64,000 nucleotides of DNA from Comamonadaceae bacterium UBA4962. Its GTDB lineage: Bacteria; Pseudomonadota; Gammaproteobacteria; Burkholderiales; Burkholderiaceae_C. Every line of letters begins with the position of its first letter. Within the stretch, counting starts at the first letter, position 1. The stretch is taken from contig DHAE01000029.1 in NCBI GenBank assembly GCA_002397315.1, positions 145,053 to 209,052 on the forward strand, written 5' to 3'. Made by a program: the position numbers and the translations under genes. Shown here in pieces: positions 28,093 to 36,213 of the stretch. The notes below the pieces were generated by a model. It was not told the origin of the DNA. It made no database searches and worked only from the letters and a program-made list of their open reading frames with translations.

Positions 28093-29241
28093 ATGTCTGA
28101 TTTAAGTCTTCAACTGCAGCAGGCCGCAAGCCAACTACCAGTTTCAAGCTATTTCGATGATGCGCTGTTCCGGCGCGAGCTGGACACCATCTTTCAGCGC
28201 GGGCCCCGCTATGTGGGGCACCAGCTGAGCGTGCCCGAGCCGGGCGATTATTACGCGCTGCCGCAGGAAGGACAGGGCCGTGCCCTGGTGCGCAACGCGC
28301 AGGGCGGCATCGAACTGGTCTCCAACGTGTGCCGCCACCGCCAGGCGGTGATGCTGCAGGGCCGGGGCAACCTGCGCACCAACGGCAAGGGCCATGCGGC
28401 AGGCAACATCGTCTGCCCGCTGCACCGCTGGACCTACTCGCCCCAGGGCGAGCTGCTGGGCGCGCCGCACTTCTCGCACGACCCCTGCCTGAACCTGAAC
28501 AACTACGCGCTGCGCGAGTGGAACGGGTTGCTGTTCGAGGACAACGGCCGCGACATCGCCGCCGACCTCGCCGGCATGGGCCCGCGCTCGGAGCTGTCGT
28601 TCGACGGCTACGTGCTCGACAAGGTCGAGCTGCACGAGTGCAACTACAACTGGAAGACGTTCATCGAGGTCTACCTCGAGGACTACCACGTGGGCCCGTT
28701 CCACCCGGGGCTGGGCAACTTCGTCACCTGCGACGACCTGCGCTGGGAGTTCCAGAAGCACTATTCCGTGCAGACCGTGGGCGTGGCCTCCACCTTCGGC
28801 AAGCCCGGCTCGGATGTGTACCGCAAGTGGCACGAGGTGCTGCTGAACTACCGCGAGGGCCGCATGCCCGAGCGCGGCGCGATCTGGCTCACCTACTATC
28901 CGCACATCATGGTGGAGTGGTACCCGCACGTGCTCACCGTGTCCACGCTGCACCCGATCAGTCCGACGCGCACGCTCAACATGGTCGAGTTCTACTACCC
29001 CGAGGAGATCGCGGCCTTCGAGCGCGAATTCGTCGAGGCCCAGCAGGCCGCCTACATGGAAACCTGCATCGAGGACGACGAGATCGGCGAGCGCATGGAC
29101 GCCGGCCGCAAGGCCCTGCTGGCCCGAGGCGACAACGAGGTCGGCCCCTACCAGAGCCCGATGGAAGACGGCATGCAGCACTTCCACGAGTGGTACCGCG
29201 GCGCGATGGGCGACGCGGACCTCCAGCGGCAGCAGCCCTGA
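28093..29241 (+). CDS. Rieske non-heme iron aromatic-ring oxygenase, alpha-subunit type
   Basis: 382 residues. The N-terminal Rieske domain binds the [2Fe-2S] cluster through C80-x-H82 and C108-x-x-H111 (CRHR and CPLHRW). The catalytic domain holds the mononuclear-iron histidines in DYHVGPFH (H199 and H204), with a downstream acidic ligand expected. The protein is shorter than classical dioxygenase alpha subunits (~450) and has no adjacent beta subunit, ferredoxin or reductase gene, so its redox partners are elsewhere. The class hydroxylates or demethylates aromatic or quaternary-amine substrates; the substrate here is unknown. It is preceded by a terminator-like leader and followed by a strong terminator, so it is monocistronic. 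Confidence 0.88.
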   Translation: MSDLSLQLQQAASQLPVSSYFDDALFRRELDTIFQRGPRYVGHQLSVPEPGDYYALPQEGQGRALVRNAQGGIELVSNVCRHRQAVMLQGRGNLRTNGKGHAAGNIVCPLHRWTYSPQGELLGAPHFSHDPCLNLNNYALREWNGLLFEDNGRDIAADLAGMGPRSELSFDGYVLDKVELHECNYNWKTFIEVYLEDYHVGPFHPGLGNFVTCDDLRWEFQKHYSVQTVGVASTFGKPGSDVYRKWHEVLLNYREGRMPERGAIWLTYYPHIMVEWYPHVLTVSTLHPISPTRTLNMVEFYYPEEIAAFEREFVEAQQAAYMETCIEDDEIGERMDAGRKALLARGDNEVGPYQSPMEDGMQHFHEWYRGAMGDADLQRQQP

Positions 29242-29278
29242 TTCCCCGCGGAGCAGCCGCTCCGCACCACGTTGGAAG

Positions 29279-29312
29279 AGCCGGCCAGGACACCGTCCCC
29301 GCCGGCTTTTTT
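29279..29312 (+). terminator. Intrinsic terminator of the Rieske oxygenase gene
   Basis: AGCCGGC and GCCGGCT pair (7 bp) around a 15-base loop and run into six T residues. A second 7-bp hairpin (GCGGAGC/GCTCCGC, 29249-29266) lies just before it. Confidence 0.85.
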
Positions 29313-29566
29313 CATGCCCGTCGGAAATATCCATGCAAGCTGCGTGCAGGGGCATATTCTCCGGGGCATCGATGAATCAAATGCATCGAGCAGAACATTC
29401 CACGCATAACCCAAAATATCACCATTGCAGCGATAAACACAAACATGGAATGCGCCCGCTCCACCGCCACCAATAACTCTTAGCATTCCCGGCATCACAA
29501 GAAACGATTCGGGGCCATGCATCTTCCCGACATACCAGGAGACGCCAACCGCACAAGGACCTGATC
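29313..29566 (+). other. AT-richer upstream region of the amino-acid permease
   Basis: 254 bases without a gene. The stretch 29330-29515 is clearly poorer in G/C than the surroundings and holds GCATCGA twice and a distant CATTCCA/TGGAATG inverted pair. It presumably contains the promoter of the permease, but no hexamer pair is convincing. The lower G/C continues into the first half of the permease gene. Confidence 0.45.
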
Positions 29567-30853
29567 GTGTCATTGCAACGCCATATCGGCAGCCGGGAGC
29601 TGCTCGCCTTCTATATTTCATCCGTGGTGGGCGCCGGGGTGCTGATCATTCCGGGCATCGCCGCGCAAATAGCAGGGCCGGCTTCGATCGTGGCGTGGGT
29701 GCTGCTGGCGCTCATCACGGCGCCGGTGGCCGTCTGCTTCGCGAAGATGTCCATGATGGCCCCGGAAAGCGGCGGTGTGCCCGCGTTCGTCGAAAAATCC
29801 CTGAACCGCCGGATGGGCAAGACCCTCTCGATGCTGCTCACGCTCACCATCGTGGTCAGCGATCCCATCATGGGGCTGGCGGCCGCCCATTATCTTCACG
29901 CACTGATTCCTTTCGACCGGCAGTGGATTCCCCTCGTCGGTTATGCCTTCCTGCTGTCCGCGATAGGTTTCAATGCCATGGGCATTAAAATCGGCGGAAA
30001 AATCCAGTCGATAGCGGTCTTCATTCTCGTGTGCGGCCTGGTCGTGGTCATGGCCGTCGCGCTGCCCCAGGGCAGCGCGGAGAATATGACGCCATTCATG
30101 CCGCAGGGTATTTCCTCCGTCGGCGGCGCCATGGTGGTGTGCTTCTTCGCGTTCCTGGGCTGGGAGAACATCTCCTCCATCGCGGGCGAGGTGCGGGATC
30201 CGGAGCGCACCTTCCGGCGCGTGATTCCGTGGGCCGTGCTGGTGGTGAGCGGGCTCTACGGCATGATCGCGCTGACCTACGTCGCCGTCGTTCCGCCGGA
30301 CGAACGGGCTACCGCCCCGACGGTGCTCGTCCCCATCCTGCGCATCGCCGTGGGCGAATCGACGGCCGCTGTGGGCAGCGTGGTGGCGATCGCGCTGCTG
30401 CTGCTGGCCGTGAATTCCTGGGTGATGGGTGCCTCGCGGCAAATCTTCGCGCTGGCGAACGCCGGCCTGCTGCCCCGCGCCCTGGGGCGCTGGAGCGGCG
30501 GCGCGCAGGGCGCGCCCCGCAACGCGCTGGCGGCCCTGGCCGTGGTCTACGGCATCTTCACCCTGTGCATCACGGGCTTCCAGATCCCGGAAGAGGCGCT
30601 GATCCAGTTCGCCAATGCCAATTTCATCGTGATCTATCTCTTCGCCTTCGGTGCCGCGCTGAAGGTATTTCGCTCCGCCAGGATGCGTGCCTGCGCCTGG
30701 ATCGCCATCATCGCGAGCGCGTCCCTGGTTCCGTTGCTGGGCAAGATGGTGGCGGCCTCGCTGGCCATCGCCGCCATGGTGTTCGTCGGCCTGGCATGGC
30801 ACGAGAACCGCCGGGCGTCCCGCGCGCCGCGCACCGACGCGCTGCAGGGGTAG
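29567..30853 (+). CDS. APC-superfamily amino-acid permease/exporter (YjeH-like)
   Basis: 428 residues, about 12 helices. The N-terminal SVVGAGVLIIPGIAAQIAGPAS is the substrate-binding unwound helix of APC carriers, and the helix around CFFAFLGWENISSIAGEVRDPER is the other conserved block. The shape is closest to YjeH-type exporters of neutral amino acids. The start is GTG at 29567 with AAGGA seven bases upstream. Codon use in the first half is less G/C-biased than in neighbouring genes (ATA and AAA codons appear), as is the region upstream. This hints at more recent arrival, though it is not proof. Substrate is unknown. Confidence 0.8.
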   Translation: MSLQRHIGSRELLAFYISSVVGAGVLIIPGIAAQIAGPASIVAWVLLALITAPVAVCFAKMSMMAPESGGVPAFVEKSLNRRMGKTLSMLLTLTIVVSDPIMGLAAAHYLHALIPFDRQWIPLVGYAFLLSAIGFNAMGIKIGGKIQSIAVFILVCGLVVVMAVALPQGSAENMTPFMPQGISSVGGAMVVCFFAFLGWENISSIAGEVRDPERTFRRVIPWAVLVVSGLYGMIALTYVAVVPPDERATAPTVLVPILRIAVGESTAAVGSVVAIALLLLAVNSWVMGASRQIFALANAGLLPRALGRWSGGAQGAPRNALAALAVVYGIFTLCITGFQIPEEALIQFANANFIVIYLFAFGAALKVFRSARMRACAWIAIIASASLVPLLGKMVAASLAIAAMVFVGLAWHENRRASRAPRTDALQG

Positions 30854-31046
30854 CCCGCGAGGCACCGCGGGAAGCGGGCCGGCGAGGAACCCATGGGACA
30901 CTTTCTCGCCCCGTTCCAGGGCCGGAGGGCAGGCCTTGGCCTAACATCGGACCCGCGCCCCGGTGTGCGCCTCCGCCGGCCCGTGCAGGATCCCCCTGCC
31001 CGCACGGCCTCCCTTCCCCTTCCCCTTTCGCTCCGCTCCCACGCCC

Positions 31047-31964
31047 ATGCAAGCCCTCTGGATGGTCCTCGCCGCATTCCTCTTCGCGAGCATGGGGGTC
31101 TGCGTGAAGATGGCGTCCGCGCATTTCAACGCGGCCGAGCTGGTGTGCTACCGCGGCATCATCGGCATGGCCATCCTCTGGGCGCTGGCGCGGCGCCAGG
31201 GCGTGGGCCTCGGCACGCGCTACCCCGGCATGCACGCCTGGCGCAGCCTGATCGGCGTGGTGTCGCTGGGCGCATGGTTCTACGCCATCGCGCACCTGCC
31301 GCTCGCCACCGCCATGACGCTCAACTACATGAGCAGCGTGTGGATCGCGGCCTTCATCGTCGGCGGCGCGCTGCTGGCATGGCGGCCTTCGGGCGGCGCG
31401 GGCGGCACGCGCCCGCCCCTGCAGGCACCGCTGGTGATGACCGTGATGGCCGGCTTCGCGGGCGTGGTCATGATGCTGCGCCCCAGCATCGGCGCCCACG
31501 AGATGTTCGCCGGCCTGATCGGGCTGCTTTCGGGCCTCTCGGCCGCCTTCGCCTACATGCAGGTGATGGCGCTGTCGCGTATCGGCGAGCCGGAGACGCG
31601 CACGGTGTTCTATTTCGCGGTCGGCTCGGCCGTGGCCGGCGGCGCGGCGATGCTGCTCACGGGCGCCTCGGCGTGGCCGGGCTGGCCGGGCCTGTGGCTG
31701 CTGCCGATCGGCTTCCTGGCCGCCGCGGGCCAGCTCTGCATGACGCGCGCCTATGCGCGGGCGGGCTCGCAGCGCGGCACCCTCGTGGTCGCCAACCTGC
31801 AGTATTCCGGCATCGTGTTCGCGGGTGTCTACAGCGTGGTGCTGTTCGGCGACGACATCCCGCCCATCGGCTGGGCCGGCATGGCACTGATCATCGTGAG
31901 CGGCGTCGTCGCCACGGTGCTGCGTGCGCGCGCGGCGCCCGGGGCACCGGCGGAAGAGCACTGA
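31047..31964 (+). CDS. EamA/DMT-family transporter
   Basis: 305 residues, ten helices in two five-helix EamA repeats. The first repeat includes ASMGVCVKMASAHFNAAELV and the second LQYSGIVFAGVYSVVLFGD; the glycine-rich loop NYMSSVW is typical. Such proteins export metabolites or act as drug/metabolite permeases. The ATG at 31047 directly precedes the first helix; a longer frame upstream is Pro/Arg-rich and not favoured. Substrate cannot be told from sequence. Confidence 0.88.
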   Translation: MQALWMVLAAFLFASMGVCVKMASAHFNAAELVCYRGIIGMAILWALARRQGVGLGTRYPGMHAWRSLIGVVSLGAWFYAIAHLPLATAMTLNYMSSVWIAAFIVGGALLAWRPSGGAGGTRPPLQAPLVMTVMAGFAGVVMMLRPSIGAHEMFAGLIGLLSGLSAAFAYMQVMALSRIGEPETRTVFYFAVGSAVAGGAAMLLTGASAWPGWPGLWLLPIGFLAAAGQLCMTRAYARAGSQRGTLVVANLQYSGIVFAGVYSVVLFGDDIPPIGWAGMALIIVSGVVATVLRARAAPGAPAEEH

Positions 31965-31974
31965 GCCGGCGCGT

Positions 31975-32024
31975 CGGCGTGGGCACCAGGGCGGCGGGCC
32001 GGCGTGGGCACCAGGGCGGCGGGC
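31975..32024. repeat. 25-bp tandem duplication
   Basis: Two exact, adjacent 25-base units (31975-31999 and 32000-32024) containing GGCGTGGGCACCAGG lie eight bases after the EamA transporter stop, in the gap before the sulfurtransferase gene. They look like a slippage duplication; no function is evident. Confidence 0.85.
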
Positions 32025-32170
32025 CGGCGGCCGTGCCGATCGGTTGGCGGCCAGCGCCGACGCGGCGCCGCCATGGCAGGCGGCACAATCCGCACCATGG
32101 GGTCATGCCCGGCCGTACCATGGGGAACGCCGGCGTCCCATTCCCTCACGCACCATTGACCGAACACGCC

Positions 32171-33070
32171 ATGGCCTACACCACCCTCATTTCCGCCGAC
32201 GAACTCCAGGCGCTGCGCGCGAGCGGCGCTCCCCTGATGGTTTTCGATTGCAGCTTCGATCTGGCGCACCCGTCGCGCGGGCAGCAGCAGTACCTGGAAT
32301 CGCACATCCCCGGCGCGGTGTACGCGCACCTCGACGAGGCGCTCAGTGCCCGGCACGGCGTGCCCGGCGCCGGCGGCACCATCGTGGCGAAGGAAGGCGA
32401 GATGCCGTCCTCCGGCGGACGGCATCCGCTGCCGCATCCCGAGCGCTTCGCCGCGTGGCTGTCGTCGGTGGGCTTTTCCAATGCGATGCAGGCCGTGGTG
32501 TACGACCGCAACGGCGCGAATTACTGCGGCCGCCTCTGGTGGATGCTGCGGTGGGCGGGCCACGAGGCCGTGACAGTGCTCGACGGCGGGCTGCAGGCCT
32601 GGGAGCAGGCCGGCGGCGAACTGGCGCACGGCGAGGAGCCCGCGCACTTCCAGGCGAATTTCGCGCTGGGCGAGCCCCTGCAGCGGCTCGCCACCGCCGC
32701 CCAGGTGCAGGCCGCGCTCGGCCAGCCGGACCAGACGGTGGTGGATGCGCGGGCGCCGGCACGCTACCGCGGCGAGGTGGAGCCGCTCGATCCGGTCGCG
32801 GGCCACATTCCCGGCGCGCTGAACCGGCCGTTCTCGGACAACCTCGGGCCCGACGGCCGCTTCAAACCGGCCGCGCAGTTGCGGGCCGAGTTCGAATCGC
32901 TGCTCGCCGGCCGCGATCCGGCCACCGTGGTGCACCAGTGCGGCAGCGGCGTGAGCGCCACGCCGAACGTGCTGGCGATGGAGATCGCCGGCCTGGGCCC
33001 CACGGCCCTGTTCGCGGGCAGCTGGAGCGAGTGGTGCAGCGACCCGTCCCGCCCGGTCGAGCGCGGCTGA
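32171..33070 (+). CDS. sseA: 3-mercaptopyruvate/thiosulfate sulfurtransferase
   Basis: 299 residues, two rhodanese domains. The first, inactive domain carries FDCSFDLAHP and HIPGAVYAHLDE; the second carries the active loop CGSGVSA with C257. CGSGV(T/S)A is the mercaptopyruvate type of loop, as opposed to CRKGVTA of thiosulfate enzymes. The enzyme moves sulfur to cyanide or thiols in the cytoplasm. The start ATG at 32171 is the first before the domain. It is not obviously in an operon. Confidence 0.9.
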   Translation: MAYTTLISADELQALRASGAPLMVFDCSFDLAHPSRGQQQYLESHIPGAVYAHLDEALSARHGVPGAGGTIVAKEGEMPSSGGRHPLPHPERFAAWLSSVGFSNAMQAVVYDRNGANYCGRLWWMLRWAGHEAVTVLDGGLQAWEQAGGELAHGEEPAHFQANFALGEPLQRLATAAQVQAALGQPDQTVVDARAPARYRGEVEPLDPVAGHIPGALNRPFSDNLGPDGRFKPAAQLRAEFESLLAGRDPATVVHQCGSGVSATPNVLAMEIAGLGPTALFAGSWSEWCSDPSRPVERG

Positions 33071-33395
33071 CGGCACGCGCTGCGGGCGTGCCGTGAGCGA
33101 GGCCAGCACACCACGGCCGAGCCATAGGCACTTCATATCCACCCGATAGCCGCACCGAAGGCTTTCTCCGGCACCTGCCACCGCGCGCAGCACGCCTGCC
33201 CTCGCACACCGCTCCCACCCCTGGCGCGCCTGTAAGGGAAATTCCTACAGACCCGGCTTGCGGGCGAGACACGCTGCACATCCAAACCCCGACTTAATTT
33301 CCGATTGGGCCGGATTCACAATCCATTTCAACGGATCGCGACACACCTGCACCCCGCCAGGGGCCTCGGGATCTGGTAACGGAAAAGGATTGAAC
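33071..33395 (+). other. Regulatory region upstream of flhDC
   Basis: 325 bases between sseA and flhD with no gene. The master flagellar operon usually has a long control region. This one holds the dyad at 33230-33250 and an AT-richer stretch near 33285-33335 that may carry the promoter. No hexamer pair is certain. Confidence 0.5.
33230..33250. promoter_or_regulatory. Dyad operator candidate upstream of flhD
   Basis: The core TGTAAGGGAAATTCCTACA is an imperfect palindrome (TGTA-N11-TACA, with GGGAA/TTCC inside) flanked by C and G that also pair. It lies about 150 bases upstream of the flhD start. A dimeric regulator site is plausible, but the protein is unknown. Confidence 0.45.
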
Positions 33396-33725
33396 ATGAC
33401 CTCGGAACAACTTCTCGCTGAAATCCGCGAAGCCAACCTCACGTACCTGATGCTGGCCCAGACGCTGATCCGCCAGGACAAGGCCGAAGCCGTGTTCCGC
33501 CTGGGCATCAACGAAGACGCCGCCGACATCCTGGCCTCCCTCTCGGCCGCACAGGTGCTCAAGCTGGCCTCCCGCAACACCCTGCTGTGCAGCTTCCGCG
33601 TCGACGACAACCTCGTCTGGAGCCTGCTCACCAACCACAACACGCCCAAGAAGGTCGGCAACGAAGCCACCAACACGCTGCACGCCAACATCCTCATGGC
33701 CAGCCGCGTGTCGGAAGTGCTCTGA
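33396..33725 (+). CDS. flhD: Flagellar master regulator subunit FlhD
   Basis: 109 residues from the ATG at 33396, supported by AAGGA eight bases upstream. The family core EIREANLTYLMLAQTLIRQDK and AEAVFRLGI is present. The helical dimer combines with FlhC to activate class II flagellar promoters. A frame extending upstream to 33258 lacks family resemblance and is rejected. flhC follows 57 bases later. Confidence 0.95.
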   Translation: MTSEQLLAEIREANLTYLMLAQTLIRQDKAEAVFRLGINEDAADILASLSAAQVLKLASRNTLLCSFRVDDNLVWSLLTNHNTPKKVGNEATNTLHANILMASRVSEVL

Positions 33726-33782
33726 GCGGCACACCCCGCTTCTCCCGTTCCTCCCGCCCGTCCCGTCCTTCGAAAGCCCGCC

Positions 33783-34337
33783 ATGACCGCAGCAGCCGCC
33801 GCCCCCGTGAAGAGCGTCCTGAACGAATCCAAGCAGATCGAGCGCGCCGCCATGCTCATCCAGATGGGCGCCCGCATGCAGGTGCTGGAATCGGAGACGT
33901 CGCTGTCGTACGAGCGCCTGATCCGGCTCTACAAGGAAATCGCGGGCAAGTCGCCTTCCAAGGGCCAGCTGCCGTTCTCCACCGACTGGTTCCTCACCTG
34001 GCAGGAAAACATCCACAGCTCGCTGTTCCTGAACATCTACGAATACCTCTCCAAGGGCGTGAGCCTGGATTCGGTCGAGCTGCTGACCAAGGCCTACCGC
34101 CTCTACAACGAGCAGGTCGCCACGGCCGAGATCGAGCCCCTGCTGTCCTTCACCCGCGCCTGGCGCCTCGTGAAGTTCGTGGATGCCGGCATGCTCACGC
34201 GCACCAAGTGCTCGCAGTGCGGCGGCCAGTTCGTGACCGAGATGTACGAGAACGCCCGCGCCTACACCTGCGGCCTCTGCAATCCCCCGGCCCGTGCCGG
34301 CAAGAGCAAGTCGGCCGGCGCGCTGATGCTGCACTGA
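33783..34337 (+). CDS. flhC: Flagellar master regulator subunit FlhC
   Basis: 184 residues. The zinc-binding cysteines C143, C146, C163 and C166 (TKCSQCGG and TCGLC) have exactly the spacing known in E. coli FlhC. The N-terminal helical part contacts FlhD; the complex FlhD4C2 binds DNA. It is in one operon with flhD and is followed at once by a strong terminator. The presence of FlhDC points to peritrichous-type or betaproteobacterial flagellar control and fits the chemoreceptor in this window. Confidence 0.96.
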   Translation: MTAAAAAPVKSVLNESKQIERAAMLIQMGARMQVLESETSLSYERLIRLYKEIAGKSPSKGQLPFSTDWFLTWQENIHSSLFLNIYEYLSKGVSLDSVELLTKAYRLYNEQVATAEIEPLLSFTRAWRLVKFVDAGMLTRTKCSQCGGQFVTEMYENARAYTCGLCNPPARAGKSKSAGALMLH

Positions 34338-34364
34338 TCCTTTTTCGACGCGAGTAACCCCCTC

Positions 34365-34392
34365 TCCCGGCCCCGTGCCGGGATTTTTTTTT
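34365..34392 (+). terminator. Intrinsic terminator of flhDC
   Basis: TCCCGGC and GCCGGGA pair (7 bp) around CCCGT and are followed by nine T residues. It separates flhC from the convergent FlgO-type gene. Confidence 0.92.
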
Positions 34393-34424
34393 GCCCGCCC
34401 CGGCCAGGCGCGCTGGAGGCGCCC

Positions 34425-35129
34425 TCAGCGCATGGAGAGCAGGATGCGCACGTTGTCGTCCACCGGCAGCACGTAGTCGTGCGCGGCCAGCACGGTGTTG
34501 CCGGCCGGGCTCACGAGTTTGAGGCCGACGAACACCGACTGGGCCGTGGCCGCATAGGTGCCCACCACCACCGCCTGCGCCGACTGCGCGCGGCTCACCT
34601 CGCGCACCTCGCGCGACAGCAGCAGTTCGCCCTGCCCCGGCACCATCGCCAGGCTTTCGCGCATCTTGAGTTCGGTCACGCGCACGCCGCGCTGCACCAT
34701 GCGGCCGGCGATCTGCTCGGAACACAGCCGGCCCAGTCGCGACGATTCGCCCAGGCGGTCGATGTGCACCAGCGTGCCCACCAGCACCGGCAGGCGCGGA
34801 TCGAGCTGCGGCACCTGCAGCAGCAGGGCGTCGGCCGCGGCATAGTTGGCCTCCAGCAGCGCCTCGGCCGCGGTGGGGCCCAGGCCCAGCGCACCGAGGG
34901 CGCCCGGGCTGCCGCCGTGGGGCGCGGCGGCGGCGCCGTAGTAGTAGCGGGCGCAGCCCGGCAGCAGCAGGGCCGCGGCACCGACGGCCAGGCCCGTGCG
35001 CAGCCAGGTGCGGCGCGATGTGGGACCAGATGCGGATGCGGATGGAGCAGTTGCAGCAGCGGACGCGCACACCGGCGCGGTACCGGCCATACCCACGGCC
35101 GAAGTGTCGAGAGGGACCGGCCGCGTCAT
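34425..35129 (-). CDS. FlgO-type outer-membrane lipoprotein
   Basis: 234 residues. A basic, Ser/Ala-rich leader precedes a hydrophobic segment with the lipobox LLPGC (C59 would be lipidated). The rest matches the FlgO fold: NYAAADALL near the start, GTLVHIDRLGESSRLGRLCSEQ, LKMRESLAMVPGQGELLLSREVRE and QAVVVGTYAATAQSVFVGLKLV. FlgO-like proteins help outer-membrane stability of the flagellum in Vibrio. The ATG overlaps the upstream lipoprotein stop as ATGA. The true signal peptide may start at a later Met, since 40 residues before RRTWLRTGL is long. Adjacent flhDC supports a flagellar role. Confidence 0.78.
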   Translation of the reverse strand: MTRPVPLDTSAVGMAGTAPVCASAAATAPSASASGPTSRRTWLRTGLAVGAAALLLPGCARYYYGAAAAPHGGSPGALGALGLGPTAAEALLEANYAAADALLLQVPQLDPRLPVLVGTLVHIDRLGESSRLGRLCSEQIAGRMVQRGVRVTELKMRESLAMVPGQGELLLSREVREVSRAQSAQAVVVGTYAATAQSVFVGLKLVSPAGNTVLAAHDYVLPVDDNVRILLSMR

Positions 35130-35962
35130 GGCACCACCTGCCAGGTCTTCACCGGCGCGGGCGGGGGGCCCACGGCCGGGGGCGGCGCGGGCAGTGCCGG
35201 CAGGTAGAGCACGGCGTCGGCCTGGTCGATCGAATAGACATCGCTCGTGCGGGCCAGGTAGCGGCCTTCGCCCTCCAGCGAGGTAGTGACCAGCACCTCG
35301 GTGCGGGCCGGCCCCGGTGCGAGACGCTGGACCGCGACGGGCCGCGCCGCGTCCGGAGCCCCGACGACCACGCCCGTCACGGTTCCCGAGGACACCGTCA
35401 TGGGGACGACTCCGGTTGCCGCTCCGGCCACCGCCGCAGGCGAAGATGCCGGGGGCGCCCAGGCGAGCAGGTAGTCGCCGTTTTCCATGGACGCATCGCG
35501 CGCCACCCGCACGCCCTCGCCCAGCAGCACCGGCCGCGCGCCGTCGCCGGGAGGCGCCACGTGCTGCACGAGTTGCACGCCCACGGCGAGCCGCACGTCC
35601 GACGGCTGGGTCGCAATCGTCAGACCGCGTTCCACGAGGTGGGTGATGAGCAGGGAGCGGAAACCCGCCCCGAAACCGGGCACGCCGCCCGGTTCCTCGA
35701 CCGGGGTGACGTAGATGGGGTGCGCGCCCGCCGGCCATTCGCGCAGCTTGGCGGCGGTGCGCGCCGCGACGTCGGCGGCGAGCACGTCCCAGTGGTGCAC
35801 GGCGCGGGCCGTCTTCTGGGTGGATGGCGCATGGGTCTGCGGCTGCGGCAGGTCGGGCGGCGCGGCGCAGCCGGCCAGCCCGGCGGCGCACAGCAGCAGC
35901 GCCAGCGAGGGCCGGAGCCCACGGGGGGCGGAGAGCAGCGGGAGTTCCGCAACGGGGGTCAT
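35126..35962 (-). CDS. Lipoprotein partner of the FlgO-type protein, function unknown
   Basis: 278 residues. The signal peptide ends in lipobox LAGC (C32), followed by a Pro-rich segment and a soluble domain. That domain contains HHWDVLAADVAARTAAKL, ITHLVERGLTIATQP and LAVGVQLVQHV, and it ends in a Pro-rich tail. No named family is recognised. The pattern of an ABC-type curli/assembly-like domain with long beta stretches suggests a periplasm-facing assembly factor. It overlaps the FlgO-type gene by four bases, so the two are translated together. A weak GAGGAAAGG ribosome site lies upstream of the chosen ATG. Confidence 0.65.
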   Translation of the reverse strand: MTPVAELPLLSAPRGLRPSLALLLCAAGLAGCAAPPDLPQPQTHAPSTQKTARAVHHWDVLAADVAARTAAKLREWPAGAHPIYVTPVEEPGGVPGFGAGFRSLLITHLVERGLTIATQPSDVRLAVGVQLVQHVAPPGDGARPVLLGEGVRVARDASMENGDYLLAWAPPASSPAAVAGAATGVVPMTVSSGTVTGVVVGAPDAARPVAVQRLAPGPARTEVLVTTSLEGEGRYLARTSDVYSIDQADAVLYLPALPAPPPAVGPPPAPVKTWQVVP

Positions 35963-36213
35963 GCGCGCGCACCTTTCCTCGGAATGCATGTGCGCATGCT
36001 ACCGGCCGCGCGCCGGGCGCATGGTCCGAACAGCGGCGCTTTTCCCGGCCAGTCCGCCCCGCGGCCTCCACCGCCTGCTGCCCTGCGTGCCTTGGTCCCG
36101 GCCTGCATCGGCCGCCGGGAATTCGGAATCTCCGCAGACGTGCATCGGCACCGATGCCACGGCCGGGCGCCCGCCTACGTGCACAGGGGCTCCTGCCGCG
36201 CCACAATCCGCGC

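Noticed and set aside
31975..32024. CRISPR-like direct repeats
   Set aside because: Only two adjacent 25-bp units without spacers; a simple tandem duplication.
33258..33395. N-terminal extension of FlhD
   Set aside because: The extra 46 residues are unlike FlhD, and the ATG at 33396 has a proper ribosome site.
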